DNA from: UBA4292 sp002395865
GTDB taxonomy: Bacteria > Bacillota > Clostridia > Lachnospirales > Lachnospiraceae
Length of the DNA: 60,838 nt
Direction of reading: 5' to 3'
Assembly (NCBI GenBank): GCA_946533395.1
Contig: CAMNBU010000012.1
Coordinates: 1-60,838 of the forward strand
The position numbers and the translations under genes were made by a program. Below, in pieces: positions 26,271 through 34,177 of this stretch (position 1 is the stretch's first letter; each line of letters begins with the position of its first letter). The notes below the pieces were generated by a model. That model was given only the letters and a program-made list of their open reading frames with translations, was not told the origin of the DNA and did no database searches.

Positions 26271-26345
26271 CTTTGGTGAATACTGACAAAGCGAGATGAT
26301 TAAATATATACAATGTGACGAAAATACTCGTTGCGAGAAATTATA

Positions 26346-26372
26346 TGTGACTTTTTAAGCGTTTTTACGACT
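26346..26372 (+). promoter_or_regulatory. Putative ECF-type promoter of the second sigma operon
   Basis: TGTGAC (26346-26351), 16 bases and CGACT (26368-26372). It matches the promoter before 16673 in both blocks and in spacing. An autoregulatory ECF promoter is the usual arrangement. Confidence 0.62.
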
Positions 26373-26437
26373 GTATCAGTAGAAAACGATTGATATCATG
26401 GTTATGATCCTTTATGGACGGAGACCTGTATATAGTT

Positions 26438-26986
26438 ATGAATGATGAAGAACTGATCCTGCTGTTTCTTAACAGAGACGAGGATGCGATAAGAGAGACT
26501 GCCAAACAATACGGAGCTGTTTTGAGGGGTGTTATCAGAAATATCCTTGAAAGCGAAGAGGATACGGATGAGTGCCTGAATGACGTATATCTGGCTCTTT
26601 GGCAGAATATACCCTCCAACAGACCGGAGAATTTGCGGGCGTACGCTATAAGATTGGCTAAAAACATGGCGATCGATACTTTCAGATATAACAGAAGCAT
26701 GAAGCGGTCGTCTGAAATGATGGTAGCCATCGATGAGATGGATGATATAGCCGGATCCGGTGACCCGGCTGATGAATATATAGCTTCGGAGCTGGGGCGG
26801 GCGATAGAGGATTTTCTTAAGGGACTGCCTGAACTTGACCGAAGGATAATGATCAGGAGATACTGGTTTTTTGACAGCCCTCAGGAGCTGAGCAAAAAAT
26901 GCGGGATGACGCCTCACGCGCTGAATGTGAGGCTTGCGAGACTGAGAAAAAAACTGGCCGGTTTTTTGAAGAAAAAAGGGTTTTAG
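26438..26986 (+). CDS. ECF-type RNA polymerase sigma factor (second copy)
   Basis: A 182-residue protein; the frame is open from ATG 26414 (190 residues), but 26438 is preferred because it gives the same MNDEELILLF start as the paralogue at 24114. Neither start has a well-spaced ribosome site (CGGAG is 14 bases away). Region 2 (DECLNDVYLALWQNIPSN) and region 4 (LDRRIMIRRYWFFDSPQEL) are clear. It is about half identical to the first copy by eye, so the two arose by duplication. Its stop overlaps the ribosome site of the next gene. Confidence 0.9.
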   Translation: MNDEELILLFLNRDEDAIRETAKQYGAVLRGVIRNILESEEDTDECLNDVYLALWQNIPSNRPENLRAYAIRLAKNMAIDTFRYNRSMKRSSEMMVAIDEMDDIAGSGDPADEYIASELGRAIEDFLKGLPELDRRIMIRRYWFFDSPQELSKKCGMTPHALNVRLARLRKKLAGFLKKKGF

Positions 26987-26999
26987 GAGGAATGTGTGT

Positions 27000-28151
27000 A
27001 TGACAAAAGAAGATCTGATATCCGCATTCAACGAGATAGATGACAGGTATTTAGAGGAGGGGATGGAGTCCATGAAGAGAGAAACGCCGCTTTACAAAAA
27101 AACGTTGGCTTATTCCATATTAGCTGCGGCACTGGCAGCATGTATGCTTTTGGCGGTACGGATATCGGGAGCCGGGATAGCCGGCTCGGCCGATGACGGT
27201 AATATGCCTTCGGAGATGTCGGGCGATGTATTGCAAAAGGAAACAGCAGGCATTCGGGATTCGAATAATGGCAATACGTCGGACGGGATGGTCATCGAAA
27301 GCAGCAGTCAGGATGATTCTCATGACAACTACGTGTACGATGTGATCGGGGACTCAGGCATTGACCGCGAGATCATCGAGCGGGAAGTGAACAGGATCAT
27401 GGAGGACAGGAAAAACAGTACTGGAAATCCGTTTACGGTAGCTTCGTATGACCTGGATAAGGCGTATGTTGCTGTACCCATGCAGCAATATAAGATGATC
27501 ACATTTTACAGGAATGGTGGGACTCTGGAGGAGATGGCTTCTGAGAGGAAGCAGCTGATCGTTCCGGTGACGAGCGAGGAGGGCAGACTGGGATATATCA
27601 CATTTGACTGCTTCGGAAAGCATCTGACATATCTGGGTATGAGTATGTCGTACGATACGGATATAGCGTCCGGACTTGTGGATATGGCCAGACTTCTGGA
27701 AGTAGCAGGGAGTGATGGCAGAAATGTAAAAGATGTTGATATTTATAAAAATGAGCTGTATCACCTGTATATAATCTCGGTGGAGACCGACGAAGGAAGG
27801 CTGATGACCGCAACATACGGCGGCAAGCATGAGCTCGAGGGCGATATGGAGGCATATAAGCTGTATACGGAGGAGGAGTTCTGGAACCTCATGTATGCGA
27901 CTTATGATGAGGATGGAATGGACCCCGACAGCGACGGAGGAGTACCTCTGCGGAAAGGTTCCGTACCCGCTGCCACCGAGAAGTCGACTTCACAGAAGAA
28001 CACGGCTGATAATACGGTAGTTACTACCGGTTCAAAGGTCGAAACGGCTGAACCGAATGTCCTTGTGTACGCATTGGTCGGAGCGGGAGCTCTGCTGGGT
28101 ATCATTGCCTGCTCAGTGATCATCGTCAGAAAGAAAAAGACGTCGAACTGA
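27000..28151 (+). CDS. Membrane partner of ECF sigma (putative anti-sigma), two-helix type
   Basis: A 383-residue protein. The start is ATG 27000, 9 bases after AGGAGG, rather than the GTG at 26994. The cytosolic N-terminus (ISAFNEIDDRYLEEGMESMK) closely matches that of the 24771 protein. Transmembrane helix 1 is near 37-55. The ectodomain of ~290 residues is unassigned and lacks the modules of the other two partners. A second helix (ALVGAGALLGIIACSVIIV) and RKKKTSN tail sit at the C-terminus, an LPxTG-like topology but with no sortase motif. It probably controls the sigma encoded before it; the signal is unknown. Confidence 0.72.
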   Translation: MTKEDLISAFNEIDDRYLEEGMESMKRETPLYKKTLAYSILAAALAACMLLAVRISGAGIAGSADDGNMPSEMSGDVLQKETAGIRDSNNGNTSDGMVIESSSQDDSHDNYVYDVIGDSGIDREIIEREVNRIMEDRKNSTGNPFTVASYDLDKAYVAVPMQQYKMITFYRNGGTLEEMASERKQLIVPVTSEEGRLGYITFDCFGKHLTYLGMSMSYDTDIASGLVDMARLLEVAGSDGRNVKDVDIYKNELYHLYIISVETDEGRLMTATYGGKHELEGDMEAYKLYTEEEFWNLMYATYDEDGMDPDSDGGVPLRKGSVPAATEKSTSQKNTADNTVVTTGSKVETAEPNVLVYALVGAGALLGIIACSVIIVRKKKTSN

Positions 28152-28180
28152 TCAGACTGCTGAATAATACATGAATAAAG

Positions 28181-28218
28181 GGCTGTCGCGCCGATAGAGA
28201 GGCGCGGCGGCCTTTTTT
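28181..28218 (+). terminator. Terminator after the second sigma operon
   Basis: GGCTGTCGCGCC / GGCGCGGCGGCC is a 12-bp stem with two G-U pairs, loop GATAGAGA and a TTTTTT tail. Confidence 0.95.
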
Positions 28219-28297
28219 ATGTGGTATCAGCCCGGTCGGGAGAGGCCGCACGGAATATATTCATTGTCAATGCGAGGCGGTGAGCTATATCGCTTTA

Positions 28298-28476
28298 TTA
28301 AATTGTAACTATTCAGCACCCGCCCATCCCATTCGCAAAAACTCTGCCAAAGGCATCGGTTTTTGCTCATGTGACGGACGTCTGCTATTAGAACCACGCA
28401 GAAATAACCATCCGAGTTCATGCGGGACATGACTCGTCCGGTCATTCCTGCATGGTTCTGAATAGTTACATTAAAT
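28298..28476. mobile_element. MITE-like element with target-site duplication
   Basis: A 167-bp element at 28304-28470 is bounded by 17-base inverted ends (TGTAACTATTCAGCACC and GGTTCTGAATAGTTACA, one mismatch) and flanked by the direct repeat TTAAAT (28298-28303 and 28471-28476). It encodes no transposase, so it depends on an enzyme encoded elsewhere. The first 93 bases recur at 35348-35440 in the opposite orientation (91 of 93 identical). The rest of the 28152-28600 gap holds a terminator and nothing else recognised. Confidence 0.8.
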
Positions 28477-28600
28477 TATCATAAACTGGGTTCTTTTATT
28501 TGTCTGATATGTTATAAACAAATTATGAAAGTTCCTTCGGATGAGTTGTCCGGAGGAGGGAACGGTACGGAACGAAAAGTATAACGGAAAAGGGGGATTT

Positions 28601-29722
28601 ATGGGTATTGATCTGACAAAAATGCCGAAGCTGGGCTTCGGACTGATGCGGCTTCCGCAGAAGGACGAGTCCATCGATTTAGAGCGCGTGTGCTCCATGG
28701 TGGATGCGTATATGGCTGCGGGGCTCAACTATTTCGATACCGCGTATGTGTATCACGGGGGAAAGTCTGAATGTGCCGCGAAGGAGGCGATCGTTAAGCG
28801 CTATCCTCGGGAGAGCTTCTATCTGGCGACCAAGCTTCCGGGCTGGAGCATACACTGCGCAGAGGACAGGGACAGGCTGTTTAACGAGCAGTGCGAGAGG
28901 GCCGGAGTGGACTATTTCGACTTCTATCTGCTCCACTCCATCGAGGAGGGCAATAACTACGATGTATACGAGAAGTTCGACTGCTTTAGCTGGGGGCTTC
29001 AGAAGAAGGCTGAGGGGAAGATAAAACACTTCGGCTTCTCATTCCACGGTTCGCCTGCGCTTTTAGAGAAGCTTCTGGACGACCATCCGGAGGTGGAATT
29101 CGTTCAGATACAGCTCAATTACAAGGACTGGGATAATCCCGTGATCGCCTCGAAAAAGCTGTATGAGATACTTACGAACAGAGGGATACCGGTGATAGTC
29201 ATGGAACCTGTAAAGGGCGGATCTCTGGCGAACGTTCCACCCGCAGCACAGGAGAAGTTCGATGCGATAAGACCGGGTGCCTCGGCGGCATCGTGGGCGC
29301 TTCGCTATGTGGCTTCTCTTCCGGGCGTCATGACGGTGTTGTCCGGTATGTCCACTGAGGAGCAGATGAAGGACAATCTGGCCACATTTACGGATTTCAA
29401 GCCGCTTTCCGACGAGGAGAGCAGGGCGGTTGAAGAGGTGAAGAAGATCATGCAGGGGCAGCCTGTGATCGACTGCACTGCATGCCGCTACTGCTGCGAC
29501 GGATGTCCGATGGGTATAAAGATACCGGACATATTCAGCCTGGTAAATACGATACGTGTCTACAATGAGGGCTGGAGGGCTAAGAACTTCTACAGGAGCC
29601 AGGTGGCTGTACAGGCCAAGGCGTCGGACTGCATCGGCTGCGGCCAGTGCGAGGGCGTATGTCCGCAGCATCTGCCCATCATAGAGCTTTTAAAGGATGC
29701 GGCCAGCGAGCTGGAGGATTGA
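28601..29722 (+). CDS. Aldo/keto reductase with C-terminal 4Fe-4S ferredoxin domain
   Basis: A 373-residue oxidoreductase. The start is ATG 28601, preceded by AAGGGGGA (the frame is open from 28541). The AKR barrel shows FGLMRLPQKD, the catalytic Tyr region NYFDTAYVYHGGKSE and the conserved His in DFYLLHS. The C-terminal 80 residues carry CTACRYCCDGCP and CIGCGQCEGVCPQH, two cysteine groups for iron-sulfur clusters. This fused type is common in anaerobes. The substrate is unknown. It lies between the MITE and a pseudogene. Confidence 0.93.
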   Translation: MGIDLTKMPKLGFGLMRLPQKDESIDLERVCSMVDAYMAAGLNYFDTAYVYHGGKSECAAKEAIVKRYPRESFYLATKLPGWSIHCAEDRDRLFNEQCERAGVDYFDFYLLHSIEEGNNYDVYEKFDCFSWGLQKKAEGKIKHFGFSFHGSPALLEKLLDDHPEVEFVQIQLNYKDWDNPVIASKKLYEILTNRGIPVIVMEPVKGGSLANVPPAAQEKFDAIRPGASAASWALRYVASLPGVMTVLSGMSTEEQMKDNLATFTDFKPLSDEESRAVEEVKKIMQGQPVIDCTACRYCCDGCPMGIKIPDIFSLVNTIRVYNEGWRAKNFYRSQVAVQAKASDCIGCGQCEGVCPQHLPIIELLKDAASELED

Positions 29723-29743
29723 TCATTTAATACGAGGTCGGTT

Positions 29744-30038
29744 ATGGCATGTCTTCTGGTACCTGCCGCTGAGGCGGTGATCACTACAGCTGCTGAGGCA
29801 GTGTTGAAGAAGAAGGAAAAGAGGCAGAGGAGAAGAATGAAAATGCTGCCGGGGAGATGGTTGCGGGCAGAGTGAAATTCTCCGAGAAGCTCGGCTGGCT
29901 GAACATGATGCTCTGGGGCGGAGCGATACTGCTTTTCTGGGAGTATCCGTCGTTACTCTCGGCCTTGTGATATGGCTCATCATGCTTCTCGCAAAGGATC
30001 CGAGGAGAGTCATCAGGAGGGCTCCCGCGGGTAATTGA
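29744..30038 (+). pseudogene. Frameshifted small membrane protein gene
   Basis: Three reading frames together look like one small protein. From ATG 29744 the frame reads MACLLVPAAEAVITTAAEA and runs off frame after KKKEK near 29818, stopping at 29875. The next frame continues as AEEKNENAAGEMVAGRVKF and EKLGWLNMMLWGGAILLFWE until about 29944. The third then gives VSVVTLGLVIWLIMLLAKD with a second membrane helix and stops at 30038. Two frameshifts or small deletions explain this. I recall intact homologues of this layout in related Clostridia. A terminator follows. Sequencing error would be the alternative. Confidence 0.6.
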
Positions 30039-30073
30039 CAGGGAATTATAAACTGAGTTGATATGAAAACTGT

Positions 30074-30103
30074 AAACGGCTTCAGCCTGTTGAAGCCGTT
30101 TTT
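30074..30103 (+). terminator. Terminator just before larB
   Basis: AAACGGCTTCA / TGAAGCCGTTT is a perfect 11-bp stem with loop GCCTGT and a T-tract. It ends only 36 bases before the larB start, leaving little room for a separate promoter. Confidence 0.9.
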
Positions 30104-30139
30104 GAAGTGTTGGGACAGAACTGCATTGAGGTGGCGGAC

Positions 30140-30895
30140 ATGAATACTGAGATAAGACAGCTGCTGGAGGGCGTAAAGAGCGGTTCGGTGAGCGTCGATG
30201 AGGCTCTGTTAAGGCTTAAATCCGAGCCCTTTGACGATCTGGGATACGCGAAACCGGATTTTCACAGAGCGCTCAGACAGGGAGCGCCGGAGGTCATATA
30301 CGGCGCGGGCAAGACGCCCGAACAGATAACAGGAATAATGGCTTCATTTAAAGCCCATGGGCAGGAGAGAATACTGATAACGAGGCTCGGAGCGGAGGCT
30401 GCGGCAGTGATCGGAGGGAAAATACCCATCACGTACGACCCGGTATCCCGCATAGCATACACCGGTGAAATGCCAAGACCAGACGGCATAGGCAATATAA
30501 TTGTGGCCACGGGTGGTACAAGCGACATACCGGTGGCGGAGGAGGCGGCGCTGACCGCGCAGTTTCACGCAAACCTTGTGACGCGACTTTATGATGTCGG
30601 TGTCTCGGGCCTTCACAGACTCCTTTCGCACAGGGAGGATATAATGACCGCCTCCGTGATAATAGCCGTCGCGGGAATGGAGGGTGCGCTGGCCAGTGTC
30701 ATCGGAGGCCTGGCCGACTGTCCCGTTATAGCCGTTCCCACGAGCGTGGGGTACGGGGCTTCATTTTCGGGGCTCTCCGCGTTGCTTTCGATGCTGAACT
30801 CTTGCGCGAGCGGGGTGTGCACCGTAAATATCGATAACGGCTTCGGCGCGGGATATCTGGCATCGATGATAAATCATATGGAGGTGAAGAGGTGA
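30140..30895 (+). CDS. larB: Nickel-pincer cofactor biosynthesis protein LarB
   Basis: A 251-residue carboxylase/hydrolase that adds a second carboxyl group to the nicotinate ring of nicotinic acid adenine dinucleotide and hydrolyses it, the first step to the cofactor of lactate racemase. It resembles PurE: the C-terminal half holds IIVATGGTSDIPVAEEA and PTSVGYGASFSGLSAL. ATG 30140 is chosen for its GAGGTGG ribosome site (the frame is open from 30107). It overlaps larC by 4 bases. Confidence 0.95.
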   Translation: MNTEIRQLLEGVKSGSVSVDEALLRLKSEPFDDLGYAKPDFHRALRQGAPEVIYGAGKTPEQITGIMASFKAHGQERILITRLGAEAAAVIGGKIPITYDPVSRIAYTGEMPRPDGIGNIIVATGGTSDIPVAEEAALTAQFHANLVTRLYDVGVSGLHRLLSHREDIMTASVIIAVAGMEGALASVIGGLADCPVIAVPTSVGYGASFSGLSALLSMLNSCASGVCTVNIDNGFGAGYLASMINHMEVKR

Positions 30896-32064
30896 GAATA
30901 CTGTATATAGACTGCGGCATGGGCGCAGCGGGGGATATGCTTGGCGCGGCTCTTCTTGAGCTGCTGCCGGACAGAGAGGGGTTTATCGAAAAACTGAACG
31001 GCCTCGGTATACCGAGCGTGAGATTTGCGGCGGAGCCTTCCGTAAAATGCGGAATAACGGGGACCCATATGAGGGTGACGGTGGACGGATGTGAGGAGGG
31101 GTGTGAAGAGCATGAACACCATCACCACCATGCGTCCATGAGGGATATAGGGGAGATAGTGGATGTACTGCCCGTATCCGACAGGGTCAGGGCGGATATA
31201 ATGGCTGTATACGGCCTTATAGCGCAGGCGGAGAGCCGCGCGCACGGAAGATCCGTGGAGGAGATACATTTCCATGAGGTCGGGACCATGGACGCGGTGG
31301 CCGATGTGACGGCGGTGTGCCTGCTCATGGAGGAACTTTCACCCGCGAAGGTGCTGGCCTCGCCCGTGCATGTAGGTTGCGGCAGCGTGCGCTGCGCGCA
31401 CGGAATACTTCCGGTTCCCGCGCCTGCCACTGCGGATATACTTAAGGGAGTGCCTATCTACGGAGGGCGGATAGAGGGCGAGCTCTGCACCCCAACCGGG
31501 GCGGCACTGCTTAAGCATTTCGTGTCGGATTTCGGAGATATGCCCGTGATGAAGGTGGAGACCATCGGTCTCGGCATGGGAAAAAAAGATTTCGAGAGGG
31601 CAAACTGTGTGAGAGCCATGCTCGGTGAGACGCAGGATTCTGCGCAGGAGATGCTCATGCTCTCCTGCAATGTGGACGATATGACGGCGGAGGACATCGC
31701 GTATGCCTGCAGCACACTTCTGGCGGCAGGCGCCAATGAGGTGTTCACATTGCCGGCAGGCATGAAAAAGTCACGCATGGGAACGGTGATCACGGTGATA
31801 TGCGACGGAGGAAAGCGAGAGGAACTGCTTAAGGTGATGTTCACGCACACGTCCACACTGGGCATACGCGAGATACCGTTTAAGAGAAATGTCCTTAATA
31901 GACGGATAGTTGTGGAGAACACACCCTTCGGAGAGGTCAGGAAGAAGATCTCGGAGGGCTACGGCGTGGTGCGAGAGAAGTACGAACACGACGATCTGGA
32001 GCGCATAGCGAAAGAGAACGGTCTGAGTATCGAACAGGTGAGACGCAGGCTGTCGGAGAGATGA
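30892..32064 (+). CDS. larC: Nickel-pincer cofactor biosynthesis protein LarC
   Basis: A 390-residue nickel insertase that forms the Ni-C and Ni-S bonds of the pincer cofactor. It begins MRILYIDCGMGAAGDM, the family hallmark, and has a histidine-rich loop (residues 74-80, HEHHHHH) suited to nickel. In Lactobacillus plantarum LarC is made by programmed frameshifting from larC1 and larC2; here it is one continuous frame. The GTG start is inside the larB stop region (GTGA). Confidence 0.96.
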   Translation: MRILYIDCGMGAAGDMLGAALLELLPDREGFIEKLNGLGIPSVRFAAEPSVKCGITGTHMRVTVDGCEEGCEEHEHHHHHASMRDIGEIVDVLPVSDRVRADIMAVYGLIAQAESRAHGRSVEEIHFHEVGTMDAVADVTAVCLLMEELSPAKVLASPVHVGCGSVRCAHGILPVPAPATADILKGVPIYGGRIEGELCTPTGAALLKHFVSDFGDMPVMKVETIGLGMGKKDFERANCVRAMLGETQDSAQEMLMLSCNVDDMTAEDIAYACSTLLAAGANEVFTLPAGMKKSRMGTVITVICDGGKREELLKVMFTHTSTLGIREIPFKRNVLNRRIVVENTPFGEVRKKISEGYGVVREKYEHDDLERIAKENGLSIEQVRRRLSER

Positions 32065-32065
32065 T

Positions 32066-32878
32066 ATGGATACGATCGACGCGAAGTATGAGGAGCTGAA
32101 GAAATTCCTGAGGGAGCTGGGGAGCGCCGTGGTGGCCTTCTCGGCGGGGGTGGATTCTGCGCTTCTGGCTAAGGTCGCGGCTGATGTGCTGGGGGACAGG
32201 ATGCTGGCGGTGACTGTGTCAGCGCCTTTTCTTCCCGGCAGGGAGCTTAATGAGGCCCGGGAATTCTGCTCGCAGTACGGCATAGAGCACGAGACAGTGG
32301 CATTTGACGCGATGGGCCTTGAGAAATTTGCTTCAAATCCACCCGACCGATGCTATCATTGCAAGAGGGCGATAATGGAGACCTTGCTTCGCGTCGCGTC
32401 TGATCGCGGCTTTAGTTATGTAACAGAGGGCTCGAATGTCGACGATGCGTCCGACTACAGGCCCGGTAAGACTGCGATCCGGGAGCTGGGCATCAGAAGT
32501 CCGCTCGAGGAGGCAGGTCTTACCAAGAGCGACATCAGAGAGCTTTCCCGCCGGATAGGACTGAGTACATGGGACAAGCCCTCATTTGCGTGTCTGGCTA
32601 CCCGCATCCCATGCGGTGAGAAGATAACAGCCGAAAAGCTAAAGAGAGTGGAGCTGGCGGAGCAGAAATTATTTGAGATGGGTTTTTCTCAGTTCCGCGT
32701 GAGAGCACACGGTGAAGTGGCGCGTATCGAACTGGTTCCGGAAGACTTTTCACGACTGCTTGAGAGTGATACGGCAAAGACGGTGAGCGGTTACTTTTCG
32801 CAGATCGGCTTTCGCTATACTGCAATGGACATACTGGGCTACAGAACGGGAAGCATGAACAAAATGCGAAATATCTGA
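32066..32878 (+). CDS. larE: Sacrificial sulfur transferase LarE
   Basis: A 270-residue ATP-dependent sulfur insertase. The PP-loop is SAGVDSALLAK (residues 26-36). Cys176 in KPSFACLATRIPCG corresponds to the sacrificial cysteine of the L. plantarum enzyme, which loses its sulfur. Additional cysteines at 96, 99 (RCYHCK) and 183 recall the cluster-using variants that need not sacrifice a protein cysteine. It starts one base after larC. No larA (racemase) is in the window, so the client enzyme is elsewhere. Confidence 0.95.
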   Translation: MDTIDAKYEELKKFLRELGSAVVAFSAGVDSALLAKVAADVLGDRMLAVTVSAPFLPGRELNEAREFCSQYGIEHETVAFDAMGLEKFASNPPDRCYHCKRAIMETLLRVASDRGFSYVTEGSNVDDASDYRPGKTAIRELGIRSPLEEAGLTKSDIRELSRRIGLSTWDKPSFACLATRIPCGEKITAEKLKRVELAEQKLFEMGFSQFRVRAHGEVARIELVPEDFSRLLESDTAKTVSGYFSQIGFRYTAMDILGYRTGSMNKMRNI

Positions 32879-32898
32879 ATAAAAATGCAAAAACACTG

Positions 32899-32927
32899 TT
32901 GACAGGGCACATTTCGTGTGCTATATT
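32899..32927 (+). promoter_or_regulatory. Sigma-A promoter of rplJ-rplL
   Basis: TTGACA (32899-32904), 17 bases and TATATT (32922-32927). Confidence 0.92.
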
Positions 32928-32933
32928 GTCACA

Positions 32934-33016
32934 GCTAAATAACAAGCCGAAGACAGCAGGTGCACATTGTGCGTAAGCGTATCGCCTGCCGAGGTAAAAG
33001 TTCTATATGACTTTTC
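32934..33016 (+). ncRNA. L10 leader (ribosomal protein L10/L12-binding mRNA leader)
   Basis: The leader contains CAAGCCGAAGACAGCAGG and, after a short hairpin, CCTGCCGAGGTAAAAG, which is the pattern of the known L10 leader of Firmicutes. Excess L10-L12 complex binds it to shut down its own operon. A terminator hairpin (33017-33049) follows, so the likely mode is attenuation. Confidence 0.85.
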
Positions 33017-33049
33017 ATCCTCACTGTCACTGGCAGTGAGGATTTTTTT
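33017..33049 (+). terminator. Attenuator of the L10 leader
   Basis: ATCCTCACTG / CAGTGAGGAT, a perfect 10-bp stem with loop TCACTGG and seven T residues, stands between the promoter and rplJ. It is probably the regulated terminator. Confidence 0.9.
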
Positions 33050-33084
33050 ACCGGTTAGAGGCTTTATTCTACAAGGAGGTAAAA

Positions 33085-33579
33085 ATGGCAAAGGTAGAGT
33101 TGAAGACTCCCATTATCGAGGAGATCAAGGCAAACCTTGACGGAGCCAAGGCAGTGGTTCTTGCTGACTACCGTGGACTTACGGTCGATCAGGATACCGA
33201 GCTTCGTAAGAAGCTCAGAGAGGCCGGCGTTGTTTACAAGGTATACAAGAACACCTATGTAAAGCGCGCCATCGAGGGAACTGAGTTCGCAGACCTCGCA
33301 AAGGCTCTCGACGGTCCTACGGCGGTTGCGTTCTGCAAGACAGACGCAGCTGTTCCCGCCAGAGTCCTTTCCGAGTTCGCAAAGACTGCGGAAGCTCTTA
33401 CTCTTAAGGCCGGTGTCGTAGAGGGTACATACTACGACGAGAAGGGCATTAAGGTCATCGCAACCATCCCTTCAAGGGATGTACTGCTCGGAAGACTGCT
33501 CGGCAGCATCCAGAGCCCGGTTGCAAACTTCGCACGCGTTATCAAGCAGATCGCGGAGAAGAATTCAGAGGTCGCTTAA
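33085..33579 (+). CDS. rplJ: 50S ribosomal protein L10
   Basis: A 164-residue base of the L12 stalk: N-terminal VVLADYRGLTVDQDTELR and a C-terminal helix that binds L12 dimers. The AAGGAGG site is 6 bases before the ATG. It normally follows rplA, but here 16.7 kb separate them. Confidence 0.98.
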   Translation: MAKVELKTPIIEEIKANLDGAKAVVLADYRGLTVDQDTELRKKLREAGVVYKVYKNTYVKRAIEGTEFADLAKALDGPTAVAFCKTDAAVPARVLSEFAKTAEALTLKAGVVEGTYYDEKGIKVIATIPSRDVLLGRLLGSIQSPVANFARVIKQIAEKNSEVA

Positions 33580-33641
33580 CAGCGGCATGACACACCGCTA
33601 CAGGCGGCACAAATTGATCATTAAATTGGAGGAAAATCGTA

Positions 33642-34004
33642 ATGACAACAGCAGAATTTATCGAGGAGATCAAGAAGTTATCCGTTCTCGAGCTTAACGA
33701 GCTTGTTAAGGCTTGCGAGGAAGAGTTCGGCGTATCTGCAGCAGCAGGCGTTGTAGTTGCAGCAGCAGGTCCTGCAGCAGCTGAGGAAGAGAAGACAGAG
33801 TTCGATGTAGAGCTTACCGAGGTTGGTCCTAACAAGGTTAAGGTCATCAAGGTTGTTCGTGAGGCTACAGGTCTTGGACTTAAGGAGGCTAAGGACGTTG
33901 TTGACGGCGCTCCCAAGGTCGTTAAGGCAGGCGTTTCCAAGGAAGAGGCTGAGGACATCAAGACTAAGCTTGAGGCTGAAGGCGCTAAGGTTACACTTAA
34001 GTAA
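33642..34004 (+). CDS. rplL: 50S ribosomal protein L7/L12
   Basis: A 120-residue stalk protein with a hinge of repeated Ala/Val (VVVAAAGPAAAEEEK) and the C-terminal domain (VKVIKVVREATGLGLKEAKD) that recruits translation factors. It follows rplJ as usual. The GGAGG site precedes the ATG. Confidence 0.99.
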   Translation: MTTAEFIEEIKKLSVLELNELVKACEEEFGVSAAAGVVVAAAGPAAAEEEKTEFDVELTEVGPNKVKVIKVVREATGLGLKEAKDVVDGAPKVVKAGVSKEEAEDIKTKLEAEGAKVTLK

Positions 34005-34026
34005 TCATCTTTTTCGAGACAACAGA

Positions 34027-34062
34027 GTGCAGACCCGATCAGTAAAGGGTCTGCACTTTTTT
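34027..34062 (+). terminator. Terminator after rplL
   Basis: GTGCAGACCC / GGGTCTGCAC is a perfect 10-bp stem with a 10-base loop and six T residues. Confidence 0.97.
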
Positions 34063-34177
34063 GCGATAAATGGATCACGTGCATGCACAGTGGCGGAAAG
34101 CCGTTTTGCCTGAAACGACATGATCGCATTTTGATAATGCGAGTGCTGCAGAATGAAGGGGTTTTTGGCTACAGAAC

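Noticed and set aside
28227..28445. Small minus-strand open frame of 72 codons in the MITE
   Set aside because: It lies within the non-coding repeat and the matching region near 35.4 kb does not keep it intact.
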